Shown here: piece by piece, positions 25,438 through 34,190 of the stretch
Position numbering within the stretch: position 1 is the stretch's first letter
Layout: every line of letters starts with the position of its first letter
Assembly: GCF_002305875.1 (NCBI RefSeq)
Contig: NZ_CP022098.1
Coordinates: forward strand, 3,720,001-3,784,000
DNA length: 64,000 nt
From: Cystobacter fuscus
GTDB lineage: Bacteria > Myxococcota > Myxococcia > Myxococcales > Myxococcaceae
Direction: 5' to 3'
Program-made: the position numbers and the translations under genes
The notes under the pieces: generated by a model
The model's database searches: none
What the model was told of the DNA's origin: nothing
What the model saw: only the letters and a program-made list of their open reading frames with translations

Positions 25438-26865
25438 CTAGAAGTAGACCTGGACGCGGTTGAAGAAGACGAACTCGGTGGGCCGCGAGCCGCCCTCCGC
25501 CGCCCCGCCGGTGAACGCGGTGCGCTCCCCCGTGAAGGTGATGCGGGTGTTGCCATTCAGGTACCAGTGGGCGCCAAGGCCCCAGGACTGGGCACCATTC
25601 GCCGAGCGGGCCGGGTCCGCGAAGATCGGGAAGGCGTTGGGATCGATGCGCAGCCCGGAGTAGCGGCCCACGAGCTCCACGGCGCCCCAGTGGCCCGCGG
25701 CGGGGTTCAGCGCGTGCTCGGGCTTGAGTCCCTCGTAGGAGGCCGTGCCCCCGAACAGCACGTACGAGGCGGACAGCTGCCAGGCGGTGTTGGTCAACCG
25801 GGTCTCCTCGCCACCGCGCCGCACGTCCTGCGTGGAGGAGACGTACTCGGCCATCACCCCGAGCGGCCCCGAGAAGTAGTAGGCCTGGGGAGAGAGCCGG
25901 TAGTGCCGGCCGCTGGCGAGCACCGTGACGTCCGCGGTCGCGCCCGAGAGGTAGGTGAAGAAGGTCTGCTGCCCTTCCGCGCGCAGCGTCGGCTCCTGGG
26001 TCGCGCCCAGCGTGCCATACTCGCTGCCCACGGTGGCGGCGATGCCCAGGCCCAGCCCCTCGAGCGGTTTGAGCCCCGACTTGCGGAAGGGGTGCGAGAA
26101 GAGGCGGCCCTCCAGCTCCACGTTGTCATCGACGTTGAGATCCGCCGCGCCACCGTCGGGCGAGCCGTTGAACGCGCCCACCGCGTAGCTCAACACCCCC
26201 CCGGCGATGTCGCCGGAGAACTGGATGCCCACTTCCCGGTTGGGCACCAGACTGGTGGGCAGGGCGAACTCGGGGAACATCAGGGCCGCGACGGGCTGCA
26301 GGCGCTCGAGGCCCACGGGAGCCTTGAACTTGCCCACGCGAATCCGGAACTCGCGCGCCGGGTGGATGTCCACGTAGCCGTCCTGGATGGGCTGGGCGTT
26401 GGGTGCCAGATCCAACTGGAAGCGGAAGTCGACCAGCCCCGCCAGCGTGCCGTCGAAGGTGGGCTGGAACCGGCGCAGCAGGAAGGTGTTGTTGCCGTTG
26501 CGCTCCTTGCCCTCGGCGAAGTAGCGCGCGTCCGACTGGAGGATGCCGCGCAACTTGAGCTGGTACTGCTTGTCCCCGCTGGAGAGCGTGAAGCCCTCGG
26601 CTCCGGCGGTGAAGAAGGGGGCCGTCGCGGCCGGAGCCTTGGCCGGCTCGGGCGCGGGTGGGGGGGCCGCGGTCGTGGCCGGGTTGCTGGCCGGATCACG
26701 GGGCGTGTCGTCCTTGGGCGTATCCGCCTGGGGCTGGGGCGCGGGGCCCTGCTGGGCCGCGGCTCTGCCCGCCAGGGTCAGGCAGGACAGGGTCAGGAGG
26801 ACACGAGGAAGGGTTTGACGACGGAAGAGGCCAGAGAACCGCGCCCTGCGAATCGAATCGTTCAA
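25438..26865 (-). CDS. OprO/OprP-type phosphate-selective porin family protein
   Basis: About 475 residues. A Sec signal peptide (hydrophobic stretch VLLTLSCLTLAGRAAAQ) is followed by a Pro/Ala-rich linker and then the porin domain, beginning FTLSSGDKQYQLKLRGILQSDARYF and showing FLLRRFQPTFDGTLAGLVDFRF, VGKFKAPVGLERLQ and many amphipathic strands, ending in the outer-membrane-type aromatic C-terminus (RVQVYF). The family is the trimeric anion/phosphate porin OprP/OprO, in the outer membrane. The start is uncertain: TTG 26865 gives MNDSIRRARF before the hydrophobic core; there is no nearby in-frame ATG. Phosphate selectivity is not provable here. Confidence 0.82.
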   Translation of the reverse strand: MNDSIRRARFSGLFRRQTLPRVLLTLSCLTLAGRAAAQQGPAPQPQADTPKDDTPRDPASNPATTAAPPPAPEPAKAPAATAPFFTAGAEGFTLSSGDKQYQLKLRGILQSDARYFAEGKERNGNNTFLLRRFQPTFDGTLAGLVDFRFQLDLAPNAQPIQDGYVDIHPAREFRIRVGKFKAPVGLERLQPVAALMFPEFALPTSLVPNREVGIQFSGDIAGGVLSYAVGAFNGSPDGGAADLNVDDNVELEGRLFSHPFRKSGLKPLEGLGLGIAATVGSEYGTLGATQEPTLRAEGQQTFFTYLSGATADVTVLASGRHYRLSPQAYYFSGPLGVMAEYVSSTQDVRRGGEETRLTNTAWQLSASYVLFGGTASYEGLKPEHALNPAAGHWGAVELVGRYSGLRIDPNAFPIFADPARSANGAQSWGLGAHWYLNGNTRITFTGERTAFTGGAAEGGSRPTEFVFFNRVQVYF

Positions 26866-27045
26866 GCGGACACCATCATTCGGAAACCGAGCCGTGCAGT
26901 GGAGGCGTCCAGGACGCAGCCGTGACGTATCGGTTCCCTGGGAGAGGAAAAACAAATCCGGGACGGAATGACCCCGCCGCGGGTTCCCCGTGCCCCACGT
27001 GGGGCGCGCACCGGAGGGCGCGAGCAGAGGGGAACTCCTGCTTGA

Positions 27046-28230
27046 ATGGCCCGAGGAAGTCTGACTTCCTCCCGGCGCATGGTGTCCTCCTCCTCCGCCC
27101 ACCAGCGCTTCCTCCACTCCCGCTTCTTCGGAGGGCTGGACGGGCTGCGTTGCCTGAGCATCGTGGCGGTGGTGCTGCACCACGCGGCCAGCAGCCACCA
27201 CGGCGTGTTCGTCCGGTTCAATCAGGGCGTCTCGCTGTTCTTCGCCATCAGCGGCTTCCTCATCACCACCCTGCTGCTGCGCGAACGCGACAGCCGGGGA
27301 GACATCTCGCTGACGGGCTTCTACGCCCGGCGCTCGCTGCGCATCTTCCCGCTCTATTACGCGGTGCTCGGGCTCTACACCCTGTTGGTCGTCTTCCTCG
27401 AGAAGGACGTGCAGGCGCGGATGGATTTCCTCCACAACCTGCCCGCCTTCCTCACCTACACCTCCAACTGGTTCGTCTCGCTCGAGGGCCGCGTCATCTT
27501 CTACTTCGCCTGGTCGCTGGCCACCGAGGAGCAGTTCTACCTGCTGTGGCCCCCGGTGATGCGCTACGCGAGAGCCGCGGGCGCGCTCGCCTTCATGTCC
27601 GGGGTGCTCGCGCTGTCCCTGCTGGCGCCCCTGGCCGTGAGGGCGGGCTACATCGACACGCACGTGCTCTGGGGGCGCATCCTCACCAGCTTCCATCCCT
27701 CCATCAGCATGGGCTGCCTGGCGGCCCTCGTGGCCCACTCGTCCCGGGGCTTCGCCTGGCTCTACCGGGTGCTGGGCCAGGCGTGGAGCGCCCCGCTGGC
27801 CTTGCTGCTCGTGGCCGGCGCGTTCTTCTGGGACTCCACCCCCAAGGCGCTGTTCTCGTTGCTCTTCACCGCCCTGGTGGTCGCCACCTGCATCCGTCCG
27901 GACCACGTGTTGATGCCCGTGCTGGGGCTGTCCTGGGTGCGCTACGTGGGCACGGTCAGCTACGGCGTCTATCTGCTGCACATGCTCGTCTTCAACCTCG
28001 TGCGGCGGGCGATGCCCAGGCCGTTCACCTCGCTGCTCGAGTCCTCGCTGGGATCCGGGATGGTGGTGTTCGTCAACTTCGTGCTCGGACTGGGCGTCTC
28101 CGTCCTCCTGGCGGGGCTCAGCCACCGCTACTTCGAGAGCCGCTTCCTCGCGTGGAAGGAGCACTTCGACTGGCGCACGAAGCCGAGCCCCGCCGAGCCC
28201 GTGGTCTCCAGTTCCAACAGCCCGGCCTGA
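27046..28230 (+). CDS. Acyltransferase family 3 membrane protein (OafA/YrhL-like)
   Basis: About 394 residues with some ten membrane helices. Acyltransferase-3 motifs: FGGLDGLRCLSIVAVVLHH (catalytic-type His), GVSLFFAISGFLITTLLLRE, FYARRSLRIFPLYY, and WSLATEEQFYLLWP. Such enzymes O-acetylate sugars of surface polysaccharides or natural products from acyl-CoA at the inner membrane. ATG 27046 is used; ATG 27079 is an alternative. The gene is divergent from the porin gene. A small hairpin (aggaagt/acttcct) lies in the first codons. Confidence 0.88.
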   Translation: MARGSLTSSRRMVSSSSAHQRFLHSRFFGGLDGLRCLSIVAVVLHHAASSHHGVFVRFNQGVSLFFAISGFLITTLLLRERDSRGDISLTGFYARRSLRIFPLYYAVLGLYTLLVVFLEKDVQARMDFLHNLPAFLTYTSNWFVSLEGRVIFYFAWSLATEEQFYLLWPPVMRYARAAGALAFMSGVLALSLLAPLAVRAGYIDTHVLWGRILTSFHPSISMGCLAALVAHSSRGFAWLYRVLGQAWSAPLALLLVAGAFFWDSTPKALFSLLFTALVVATCIRPDHVLMPVLGLSWVRYVGTVSYGVYLLHMLVFNLVRRAMPRPFTSLLESSLGSGMVVFVNFVLGLGVSVLLAGLSHRYFESRFLAWKEHFDWRTKPSPAEPVVSSSNSPA

Positions 28231-28277
28231 CAGGCGGAGCCTCGCATGGAGGCTCGGCCACGTCGGTTGGCGGCCGC

Positions 28278-29435
28278 TCAGTCCTCGCCGACCGTGTTCT
28301 CGATGCGGTGCCAGGACCCGAACCTGGAGACGCGGGCACGCACCGTGCGGCCGATCGTCCAGGGGCGCTCCTCGGGATGGAGGGTCCACGTCGTCGTGTT
28401 GCCGCTCGCCTCCCAGGAGGCCGTCCCCGTCACGAGGTTCTCGTGCTCGTCCGTGGACAACGAAAAGCCATCCTCGGTGGACAGGCGGAGGGTGAAGCCC
28501 TGGGCGGCGGGCGGGACGTCCTCCTGTTTGCCGATGCGGCCCGTGGCCCGGACGGAACGCAGCAGGAGTTGTCCCTCCAGGCGTTGGAACGTGAGGATTT
28601 CCTCCGGCAGGAACGACGACGTGGTGGTCTTGTGGAGGGTGAGCAGATCTCCGTCGATGCCGATGATCTCGTATTGGTGCAGGTTGCGCAGGTTGTCCCA
28701 ATACAACCAGCGCTCGCCCACCGCGAGGCGCTTGGGGGCCCAGGCCAGCCACAATCCCAGGTTTCCCTCGCGGATGACGCCGATCAGGAAGTCTTTCGAG
28801 TAGATGAAGAACGGCGCTCCCGGTCGCGGGGCGGGGCGGAACTGATAGGAGGTGCCGTCGAAGGTCACCTGACTGCTGGGGTTGGCGAAGGCGCTGGCGT
28901 TCGACCACATCATGGGAAGGGCAGAGCCTCCCGCGTGCTCTCCAGGATTGATGAGCCCGCCCATCTCGGGAGAAGGGGGGGCGGCAGCCGCGAACGAGAG
29001 CGCGATTCTCTCACCCCGATGAGAGGTGAAGTGTAGCTGCATCGTTGGCAAGCCATTGCTCTCGCCTTCCTCGTACTGCATGGGCCGGTAGATCGTCCGT
29101 CGGTCGGTCAATACCGCGGCGCGCTCTCGAGCCACCTCCCGGTCGTTGACGAAGTCGAACTGAACCCCATCGAGCTGCTTGATGATGGCTCGGAGCAGGG
29201 GAGGCCGCCCGGCTCGTCGGGTCACCATCACCTCGAGGGCATCGTATTCGGGGTGATTGGCGAGCAAGGCGATCGCGTGGACCTCGTGGCGCTCGAAGGT
29301 GATGAGGAATGGCTGGGCGACGCTCTCCTGAAGCATCGGGCCCGGGCGCGGGGGCTGGGCAGCCGGGACATTCGTCCCGACCAGCAAGAACGTGACCAAC
29401 GCAACGAAGGTGAATCTGTTTCGATAGGACCGCAT
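28278..29435 (-). CDS. Hypothetical secreted protein
   Basis: About 385 residues with a Sec signal peptide (FVALVTFLLVGTNVPAAQ). The start is ATG 29435 with ggagga 8 bases upstream; longer frames are not supported. The rest is mixed alpha/beta with no recognised domain: FERHEVHAIALLANHPEYDAL, YRPMQYEEGESNG, a probable beta-rich C-terminal half (EIIGIDGDLLTLHKTTTSSF, GFTLRLSTEDGFSLS). No Cys in the mature region, no catalytic motif. It converges with the acyltransferase gene. Probably periplasmic or extracellular. Confidence 0.65.
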   Translation of the reverse strand: MRSYRNRFTFVALVTFLLVGTNVPAAQPPRPGPMLQESVAQPFLITFERHEVHAIALLANHPEYDALEVMVTRRAGRPPLLRAIIKQLDGVQFDFVNDREVARERAAVLTDRRTIYRPMQYEEGESNGLPTMQLHFTSHRGERIALSFAAAAPPSPEMGGLINPGEHAGGSALPMMWSNASAFANPSSQVTFDGTSYQFRPAPRPGAPFFIYSKDFLIGVIREGNLGLWLAWAPKRLAVGERWLYWDNLRNLHQYEIIGIDGDLLTLHKTTTSSFLPEEILTFQRLEGQLLLRSVRATGRIGKQEDVPPAAQGFTLRLSTEDGFSLSTDEHENLVTGTASWEASGNTTTWTLHPEERPWTIGRTVRARVSRFGSWHRIENTVGED

Positions 29436-29810
29436 GACGGCTTTCCTCCCACTGTCGGCGCTCGCCGAGCAGAGGGGGCCAAGATGTGCTCCTGCACCTA
29501 CATGGTGAAGCAACCCCGCGGATGCAGGGGATGATCGCGCGAGAGACTTTTTCGAGCCCAGGACAGAGGGGCATTCCGTGGGAGGGAGCAGGCTGCACCC
29601 TGGGGCAGGGTCGTTGGCGTCTGGAGACACGGTCCATCCTGTCGCCATCCTCTGTCTTGGGTTCCCATGAACTGGATTCTCAGGGGGGCCGAGTGGCTCG
29701 GATGCTTGGAAATCGAAATGGGCGGGGGAGGGGATGGTTTGTGTTGCTCTGGCTCCAGGGTCATCTATGGGAGAACTCCTTTCAAACCCCGTGGAACCAG
29801 GAGTCGCGGA
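29436..29810. other. 375-bp stretch without a gene
   Basis: This lies between the divergent hypothetical gene (start 29435) and the RCC1 remnant (start 29811). I see no coding frame with a proper start and composition, no clear -35/-10 or sigma54 pair, and no repeat. The part after about 29640 is the presumptive leader of the RCC1 gene. Confidence 0.4.
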
Positions 29811-30254
29811 ATGCGAAGCAGTGCGAGGTGGTGGCTGATCAGGTTGTTGGGCGTCTGGCTCGGTGTCTTGTGGATGGGCTGTGGGCAGTCGGGGCCGGGC
29901 GGAGTGTCAGACGAAGGGGAGGAGGTACAAGGCTCTTCCCTGTTGGCCACGCGGGCTCGTGCCCGTATCGCCGCGGGAACAACTCATTCCCTGGCGGTGC
30001 GCCCGGATGGCACGGTTTGGGCAACGGGCGGCAATGGCCATGGCCAGTTGGGAGATGGGACCACGCTGTCTCGCCGGGTCCCCGTTCAAGTGCAAGGGTT
30101 GAGTGGGGTGGCGGCCGTGGCCACGGGCCAGTACCACTCGCTGGCGGTGCGCTCCGACGGCACCGTGTGGGCCTGGGGGAACAACGACCTTGGCCAGTTG
30201 GGCGCTCAACCCTCCACGTACGTGACCACCGCCGTTCGCTCCTTGTTGTATTGA
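29811..30254 (+). pseudogene. Truncated RCC1-repeat lipoprotein
   Basis: About 147 residues. A basic/hydrophobic signal with lipobox-like LWMGCGQ is followed by an acidic linker and only two RCC1-type repeats (AAGTTHSLAVRPDGTVWATGGNGHGQLGDG and ATGQYHSLAVRSDGTVWAWGNNDLGQLG, seen in pieces). The frame then leaves the repeat pattern (AQPSTYVTTAVRSLLY) and stops. Intact bacterial RCC1 lipoproteins have about seven repeats that close a propeller, so this one cannot form a complete propeller. The start ATG has aggag 7 bases upstream. It is probably the 5' remnant of a longer gene after deletion; expression of a short protein is possible. Confidence 0.65.
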
Positions 30255-30392
30255 GCGCGAGGTCTCATCCGAGCCGGGCTCCCGCCCGCTCCATCCACTC
30301 GCCGCGGCGGAGGGCTCGTGCGCTCCACCTTCCCGCTGCTCGCAATCCCAATCGGGAGGGTGTTGTTCCCCCTCTCAGAAGGGGCTTCGTCG

Positions 30393-32210
30393 ATGGAGGA
30401 GCAAACACACGGGGGCCCGGTGGCGTCTTCCGGGCAGGACGACGGCTCCGGGCCGAAAGACGCGTCGCGGGAGTTCCAGCAGGTCCTCCGCCGTGAGAGC
30501 CGGCTGGACGCCCTGCGCCGTACGGCCCTGATGGACACTCCCGCCGAGGAGGCGTTCGACCGACTGTCACGGCTGGCGGTCCGGGTGCTCAATGCCCCCG
30601 TGGGGCTCGTCACCCTGGTGGACGGGGAGCGCCAGTTCTTCAAGAGCTGCGTGGGCCTGCCCGCTCCCTGGTGTGACCTGCGCCAGACGCCCCTGACCCA
30701 CTCCTTCTGCATGCACGTGGTGGCCACTGGAAAGCCCCTCGTCGTCCAGGACGCGCGCCGGCACCCCGTGCTCCGCGACAACCTCGCCGTCGATCAGCTC
30801 GGGGTGGTGGCCTACCTCGGCATGCCCCTCACCGCGTCCAAGGGAGAGACGCTCGGCACCTTGTGTGTCATCGACACCCAGCCGCGCGTCTGGACGGAGG
30901 CGGACCTGTACGTCCTCCAGGAGCTGTCCGTCTCGGTGATGAAGGAGATCGAGCTGCGCGCCGTCCGGGAACAGGAGGCGAGGGCCCAGGCGGCGCGAGT
31001 GGCTGGCGCCGAGGCGGAGGCGGCGCGCCAGCGCTTCGCCCTGCTGGCCGAGCTGAGCGCCGTGCTCGCCGAGGGGTTCGATCTCCAGGCCGTGCTCGCC
31101 CGGGCCGTGCGGTTGGTCGTCCCCCTGGTGGCGGATGGCTGCTCGGTGGTGTTGCTCGAGGCACAGGGCCGGCTGCGCCGGGTGGCGGTGGCGCATGCGG
31201 ACCCGCGCGAGGAGGCACGGCTGCTCGCCCTGCCCGAGCCATCCGCCCTGCTCACACCCGAGCGGATGGATGCACCTCCGGTGGCGGGGCATGTCCCCAT
31301 CACCGGGCCCGAAGGTGCCTCGCTCCGGCTGCCGTTGACGAGTCACAGCCGGGTGCTCGGCGCCGTGAACTTCTCCCTGGGACCCGGGCGCCCCCTGGGA
31401 GAGCTCGAGGTGTCGCTGGCCGAGGAGGTGGCACGCCGCATGGCGTTGGCGGTGGAGAATGCCCGGCTCTACGAGGCGTCCTGCGAGGCGACGCTGCTGA
31501 GGGACAAGTTCCTCTCCATCGCCTCGCACGAGTTGCGCACGCCCCTGACGGCGCTGGGGTTGCAGGCGCGGACGTTGCTGCGCGACGCGAGCCATCCGGA
31601 ACGGCCGCTCGCGCCGGAGGTGCTCGCGCGCAAGGCGCGGGTCATCACCCGGCAGGTGGAGCGGTTGGGCCATCTGGTGGACGAGCTGCTGGACATCTCC
31701 CGGATCGCCCAGGGGCACCTGTCCTTCCCGCTCGAGGACGTGGACCTGGCCGAGCTGGTGCGCGACGTGGCGGCGAGCTTCCGCGAGGAGCTGACGAGCC
31801 CGGGCATCCAGCTGTTGCTCTCCGGGGTGGAGGCTCCCGTGGTGGGGCGGTGGAACCGGTTGCGGCTGGAGCAGGTGATCGTCAACCTGCTGACCAATGC
31901 CATCAAGTATGGGCGGGGCCGGCCCATCACGCTGGAGCTGAAGGTGGACGAGGCGCACGCATGGCTCACCGTGCGCGACGAGGGCATCGGCATCTCGCCG
32001 GGAGACCAGGAGCGCATCTTCGAGCGCTTCGAGCGTGCCGTCTCCGAGCAGCACTACAGCGGCTTCGGGCTGGGGCTGTGGATCGTCCGGGAGATCGTCC
32101 ACCGGCTGGGGGGCACCATCTCCGTGAACAGCACGACCGGCGTCGGCTCGGCCTTCACGGTGGCGCTGCCCCGAGGCCCCTCACGGAGGACCGGCCCCCT
32201 CCTGCACTGA
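30393..32210 (+). CDS. GAF-domain sensor histidine kinase
   Basis: About 605 residues, soluble. A first GAF domain (about residues 30-185: LMDTPAEEAFDRLSRLAVRVLNAPVGLVTLVD, with Cys and His in HSFCMHVV), a coiled linker, a second GAF domain (about 215-370), HisKA with H-box SIASHELRTPLTAL, and HATPase with N-box VIVNLLTNAIKYG, G1 VRDEGIGISP and G2 GFGLGLWIV. All catalytic boxes are intact. The start is ATG 30393; ATG 30318 is an upstream alternative. No regulator gene is adjacent. Input is probably a cytosolic small ligand or redox signal. Confidence 0.88.
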   Translation: MEEQTHGGPVASSGQDDGSGPKDASREFQQVLRRESRLDALRRTALMDTPAEEAFDRLSRLAVRVLNAPVGLVTLVDGERQFFKSCVGLPAPWCDLRQTPLTHSFCMHVVATGKPLVVQDARRHPVLRDNLAVDQLGVVAYLGMPLTASKGETLGTLCVIDTQPRVWTEADLYVLQELSVSVMKEIELRAVREQEARAQAARVAGAEAEAARQRFALLAELSAVLAEGFDLQAVLARAVRLVVPLVADGCSVVLLEAQGRLRRVAVAHADPREEARLLALPEPSALLTPERMDAPPVAGHVPITGPEGASLRLPLTSHSRVLGAVNFSLGPGRPLGELEVSLAEEVARRMALAVENARLYEASCEATLLRDKFLSIASHELRTPLTALGLQARTLLRDASHPERPLAPEVLARKARVITRQVERLGHLVDELLDISRIAQGHLSFPLEDVDLAELVRDVAASFREELTSPGIQLLLSGVEAPVVGRWNRLRLEQVIVNLLTNAIKYGRGRPITLELKVDEAHAWLTVRDEGIGISPGDQERIFERFERAVSEQHYSGFGLGLWIVREIVHRLGGTISVNSTTGVGSAFTVALPRGPSRRTGPLLH

Positions 32211-32248
32211 GGGCCGAGCCGTCTGGCCTCGCCCGACCGGTGCCTCCG

Positions 32249-34030
32249 TCACAGCTCGACGGGAGTGCCATCCAGGCGGGTGAAGGCGAACCCCTGGAAG
32301 ACCGACTCGGGGTAGGTGGGGCTCTCCTCCTGGAGGAAGCGGATGGTCACATCCTCGCCCAGACGGAAGCCGGCGAGATCGTCGGCCCGGTAGTGGATGC
32401 CGTATGCATCCCGTCCCATCGCGGTGTTGTGGGCGAGCTTGTTGAGTTCCCCGGCCACGGTGAGGGGGGGTCCGTCCACACCGGGCACGTAGGGCTCGAG
32501 CGCCGTGCCATCGCGGTTGGGTTTGACGGGGTTGGGGATGACGAAGTCCTCCTTGAACCAGGCCTTGAGGAGGGCGGAGCGGGAGCCCGCGGTGTAGCCG
32601 TGTCCCCCCGGGTGGGCGGGATCCGTGGGCGAGCCGATGGGCATCATGACGGGCAGCAGGAACGAGCCCTGGCCGTCGTTCAAGCCCCGCCGCTTGTTGA
32701 CCAGCTCGTTGTAGGCCTGGATGCGATCGAGCACGGGCGAATCCAGCAGCTCCGAGTGGATGGGGTAGTCCGCGGCCCCTCTGCGGCGGTTGTGGACTCG
32801 CCCGCCAAAGGCATCCGGCCGCAGGTAGCGGTGGATGAACCACTTGCCATAGAAGCCGTGGTGGCTGAGCCGGGTGAGGCAGCCCAGCAGCGTGAGCAGG
32901 TGGGACGGTCCGAAGCTGGCGAATCCGGCCTGCGTCCTGCTCGACTTGTAGGGGTTGCGGTCGCTCAGGGCCTCATTGCCCAGGCTCAGGAGGATGAGGG
33001 CCGCCCGGAGATAGGGCGTGTAGTGCAGGTCCACGCCGGCGTTCTGGCCCACGGAGCGCAGATCGTGGATGTACCGGGGCACGGGATCCATGCGCGGAGG
33101 GGTGATGGTCGTCCCCGCGGGGAAGCCGCGCTGTGCCGCCAGCCACTCGTCATACGACGTCAGGAAGTCGATGCCCTCTCCGGTGGTCACGGGCAGCGGG
33201 ACCAGGAGCCGGGACTCGATGGGGATGCCATCGTAAGTCCAGGGCCGCAGCAGGAACTGGGAGACCATGGGCCCCTCCAGGACTCCGGGGCTGTCCATGC
33301 GGAAGATCGTCTGCGGGGTGAGGGGATTGGGGCCCAGGTAGCCGGAGTAGCGCTTGAGATCCTCGATGGCCGCGGCGATGGTGGGATCGCTGGCGTAGTC
33401 GGTGAAGGGGATGTCGCGGCAGAGCGCCATCCAATACAGCTCCGCCACTTGTGCGGCCGCCTCGGGACTGGCCAGGGCGGGGGGCGTGTCCAGACGCACG
33501 GCGGCCGCATCCGGTCCCACCAGATCGTACGTCAGGCCGCCCAGGGGGTTGGTCAGTTGCAGCCGGCCGCCCAGGGGGAGGGCCTCGAAGTCCTCGAAGC
33601 GGCCAGTGGCGAGTGCGCGCAGCATCGCGTCGTAGGCACTGGGGTCCACTTCTCCCAGTTCATTGTGGGGCAGGCCCTTGGAGTAGTTGCCAATGCGATG
33701 GGGGTAGCGCTCTTCATCCCCGTTGGTCCGCTTGGGGAAGATGCCCCGCTTGAACTCGTTGAAGGCGGCCTGCTGGCGCAGTTGGTATGAACGGATGCGC
33801 CGGGCCTGGGCCCTGCGCGTATCCGGGCGCGTGGGGTCCTCGAGCAGCTCGAGGGAGGAGTCGCTCACCGGTGGGGTGCCAGCCGCCAGGGCGGCCATCG
33901 CCGTGCCTCCCAGCCCGCTCAGGAAGCCGCGGCGGCTGGTCAGGGCCTCCGGGTTCATCTCCTCGGGTGTGGCCTGGGCGTGGCCCGCCGCTGATTCTCG
34001 CGGCGGAGAATCCTCGTGTTGCTTCTTCAT
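32249..34030 (-). CDS. Tat-exported vanadium-dependent haloperoxidase
   Basis: About 593 residues. A Tat signal (TSRRGFLSGLGGTAMAALAAG, near residues 30-50) predicts export of a folded enzyme. The C-terminal PAP2-type core has the vanadate-binding residues in order: Lys396 and Arg404 in KWFIHRYLRP, HPGGHGYTAG with His477 as acid-base, Arg540 and His546 in GRDAYGIHYRADD; His546 would bind vanadium. The usual Ser of the PSGH motif is Gly here. Such enzymes oxidise chloride or bromide with H2O2 to hypohalous species, in the periplasm or outside. The start is ATG 34030, preceded by a G-rich Shine-Dalgarno. Preferred halide is not predictable. It stands alone, convergent with the GAF kinase gene. 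Confidence 0.87.
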   Translation of the reverse strand: MKKQHEDSPPRESAAGHAQATPEEMNPEALTSRRGFLSGLGGTAMAALAAGTPPVSDSSLELLEDPTRPDTRRAQARRIRSYQLRQQAAFNEFKRGIFPKRTNGDEERYPHRIGNYSKGLPHNELGEVDPSAYDAMLRALATGRFEDFEALPLGGRLQLTNPLGGLTYDLVGPDAAAVRLDTPPALASPEAAAQVAELYWMALCRDIPFTDYASDPTIAAAIEDLKRYSGYLGPNPLTPQTIFRMDSPGVLEGPMVSQFLLRPWTYDGIPIESRLLVPLPVTTGEGIDFLTSYDEWLAAQRGFPAGTTITPPRMDPVPRYIHDLRSVGQNAGVDLHYTPYLRAALILLSLGNEALSDRNPYKSSRTQAGFASFGPSHLLTLLGCLTRLSHHGFYGKWFIHRYLRPDAFGGRVHNRRRGAADYPIHSELLDSPVLDRIQAYNELVNKRRGLNDGQGSFLLPVMMPIGSPTDPAHPGGHGYTAGSRSALLKAWFKEDFVIPNPVKPNRDGTALEPYVPGVDGPPLTVAGELNKLAHNTAMGRDAYGIHYRADDLAGFRLGEDVTIRFLQEESPTYPESVFQGFAFTRLDGTPVEL

Positions 34031-34190
34031 GTGTGTCCCCCCACTTCCGCGGCTCGCGTCACACGAGTCCCGCCCCCCCACCTCAATCACTCATCCTCCG
34101 AGGCCGTCAATTTCACCTCCCCAGCCCGGTTGATTCGCCGACGCTCATGAATGACAACTGTTGGCCCTCCGCCCGCGAAGGTGTCTTGCA

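Noticed and set aside
25438..28908. A 1156-residue reverse frame running through the porin and across the acyltransferase
   Set aside because: Only the part up to 26865 has porin features; the rest is antisense to the well-supported acyltransferase and reads as His/Gln/Arg-rich low-complexity sequence.
30863..33790. A 975-residue forward frame spanning the GAF kinase and the haloperoxidase
   Set aside because: It is an out-of-frame shadow of the kinase and antisense to the haloperoxidase, both with intact motifs.
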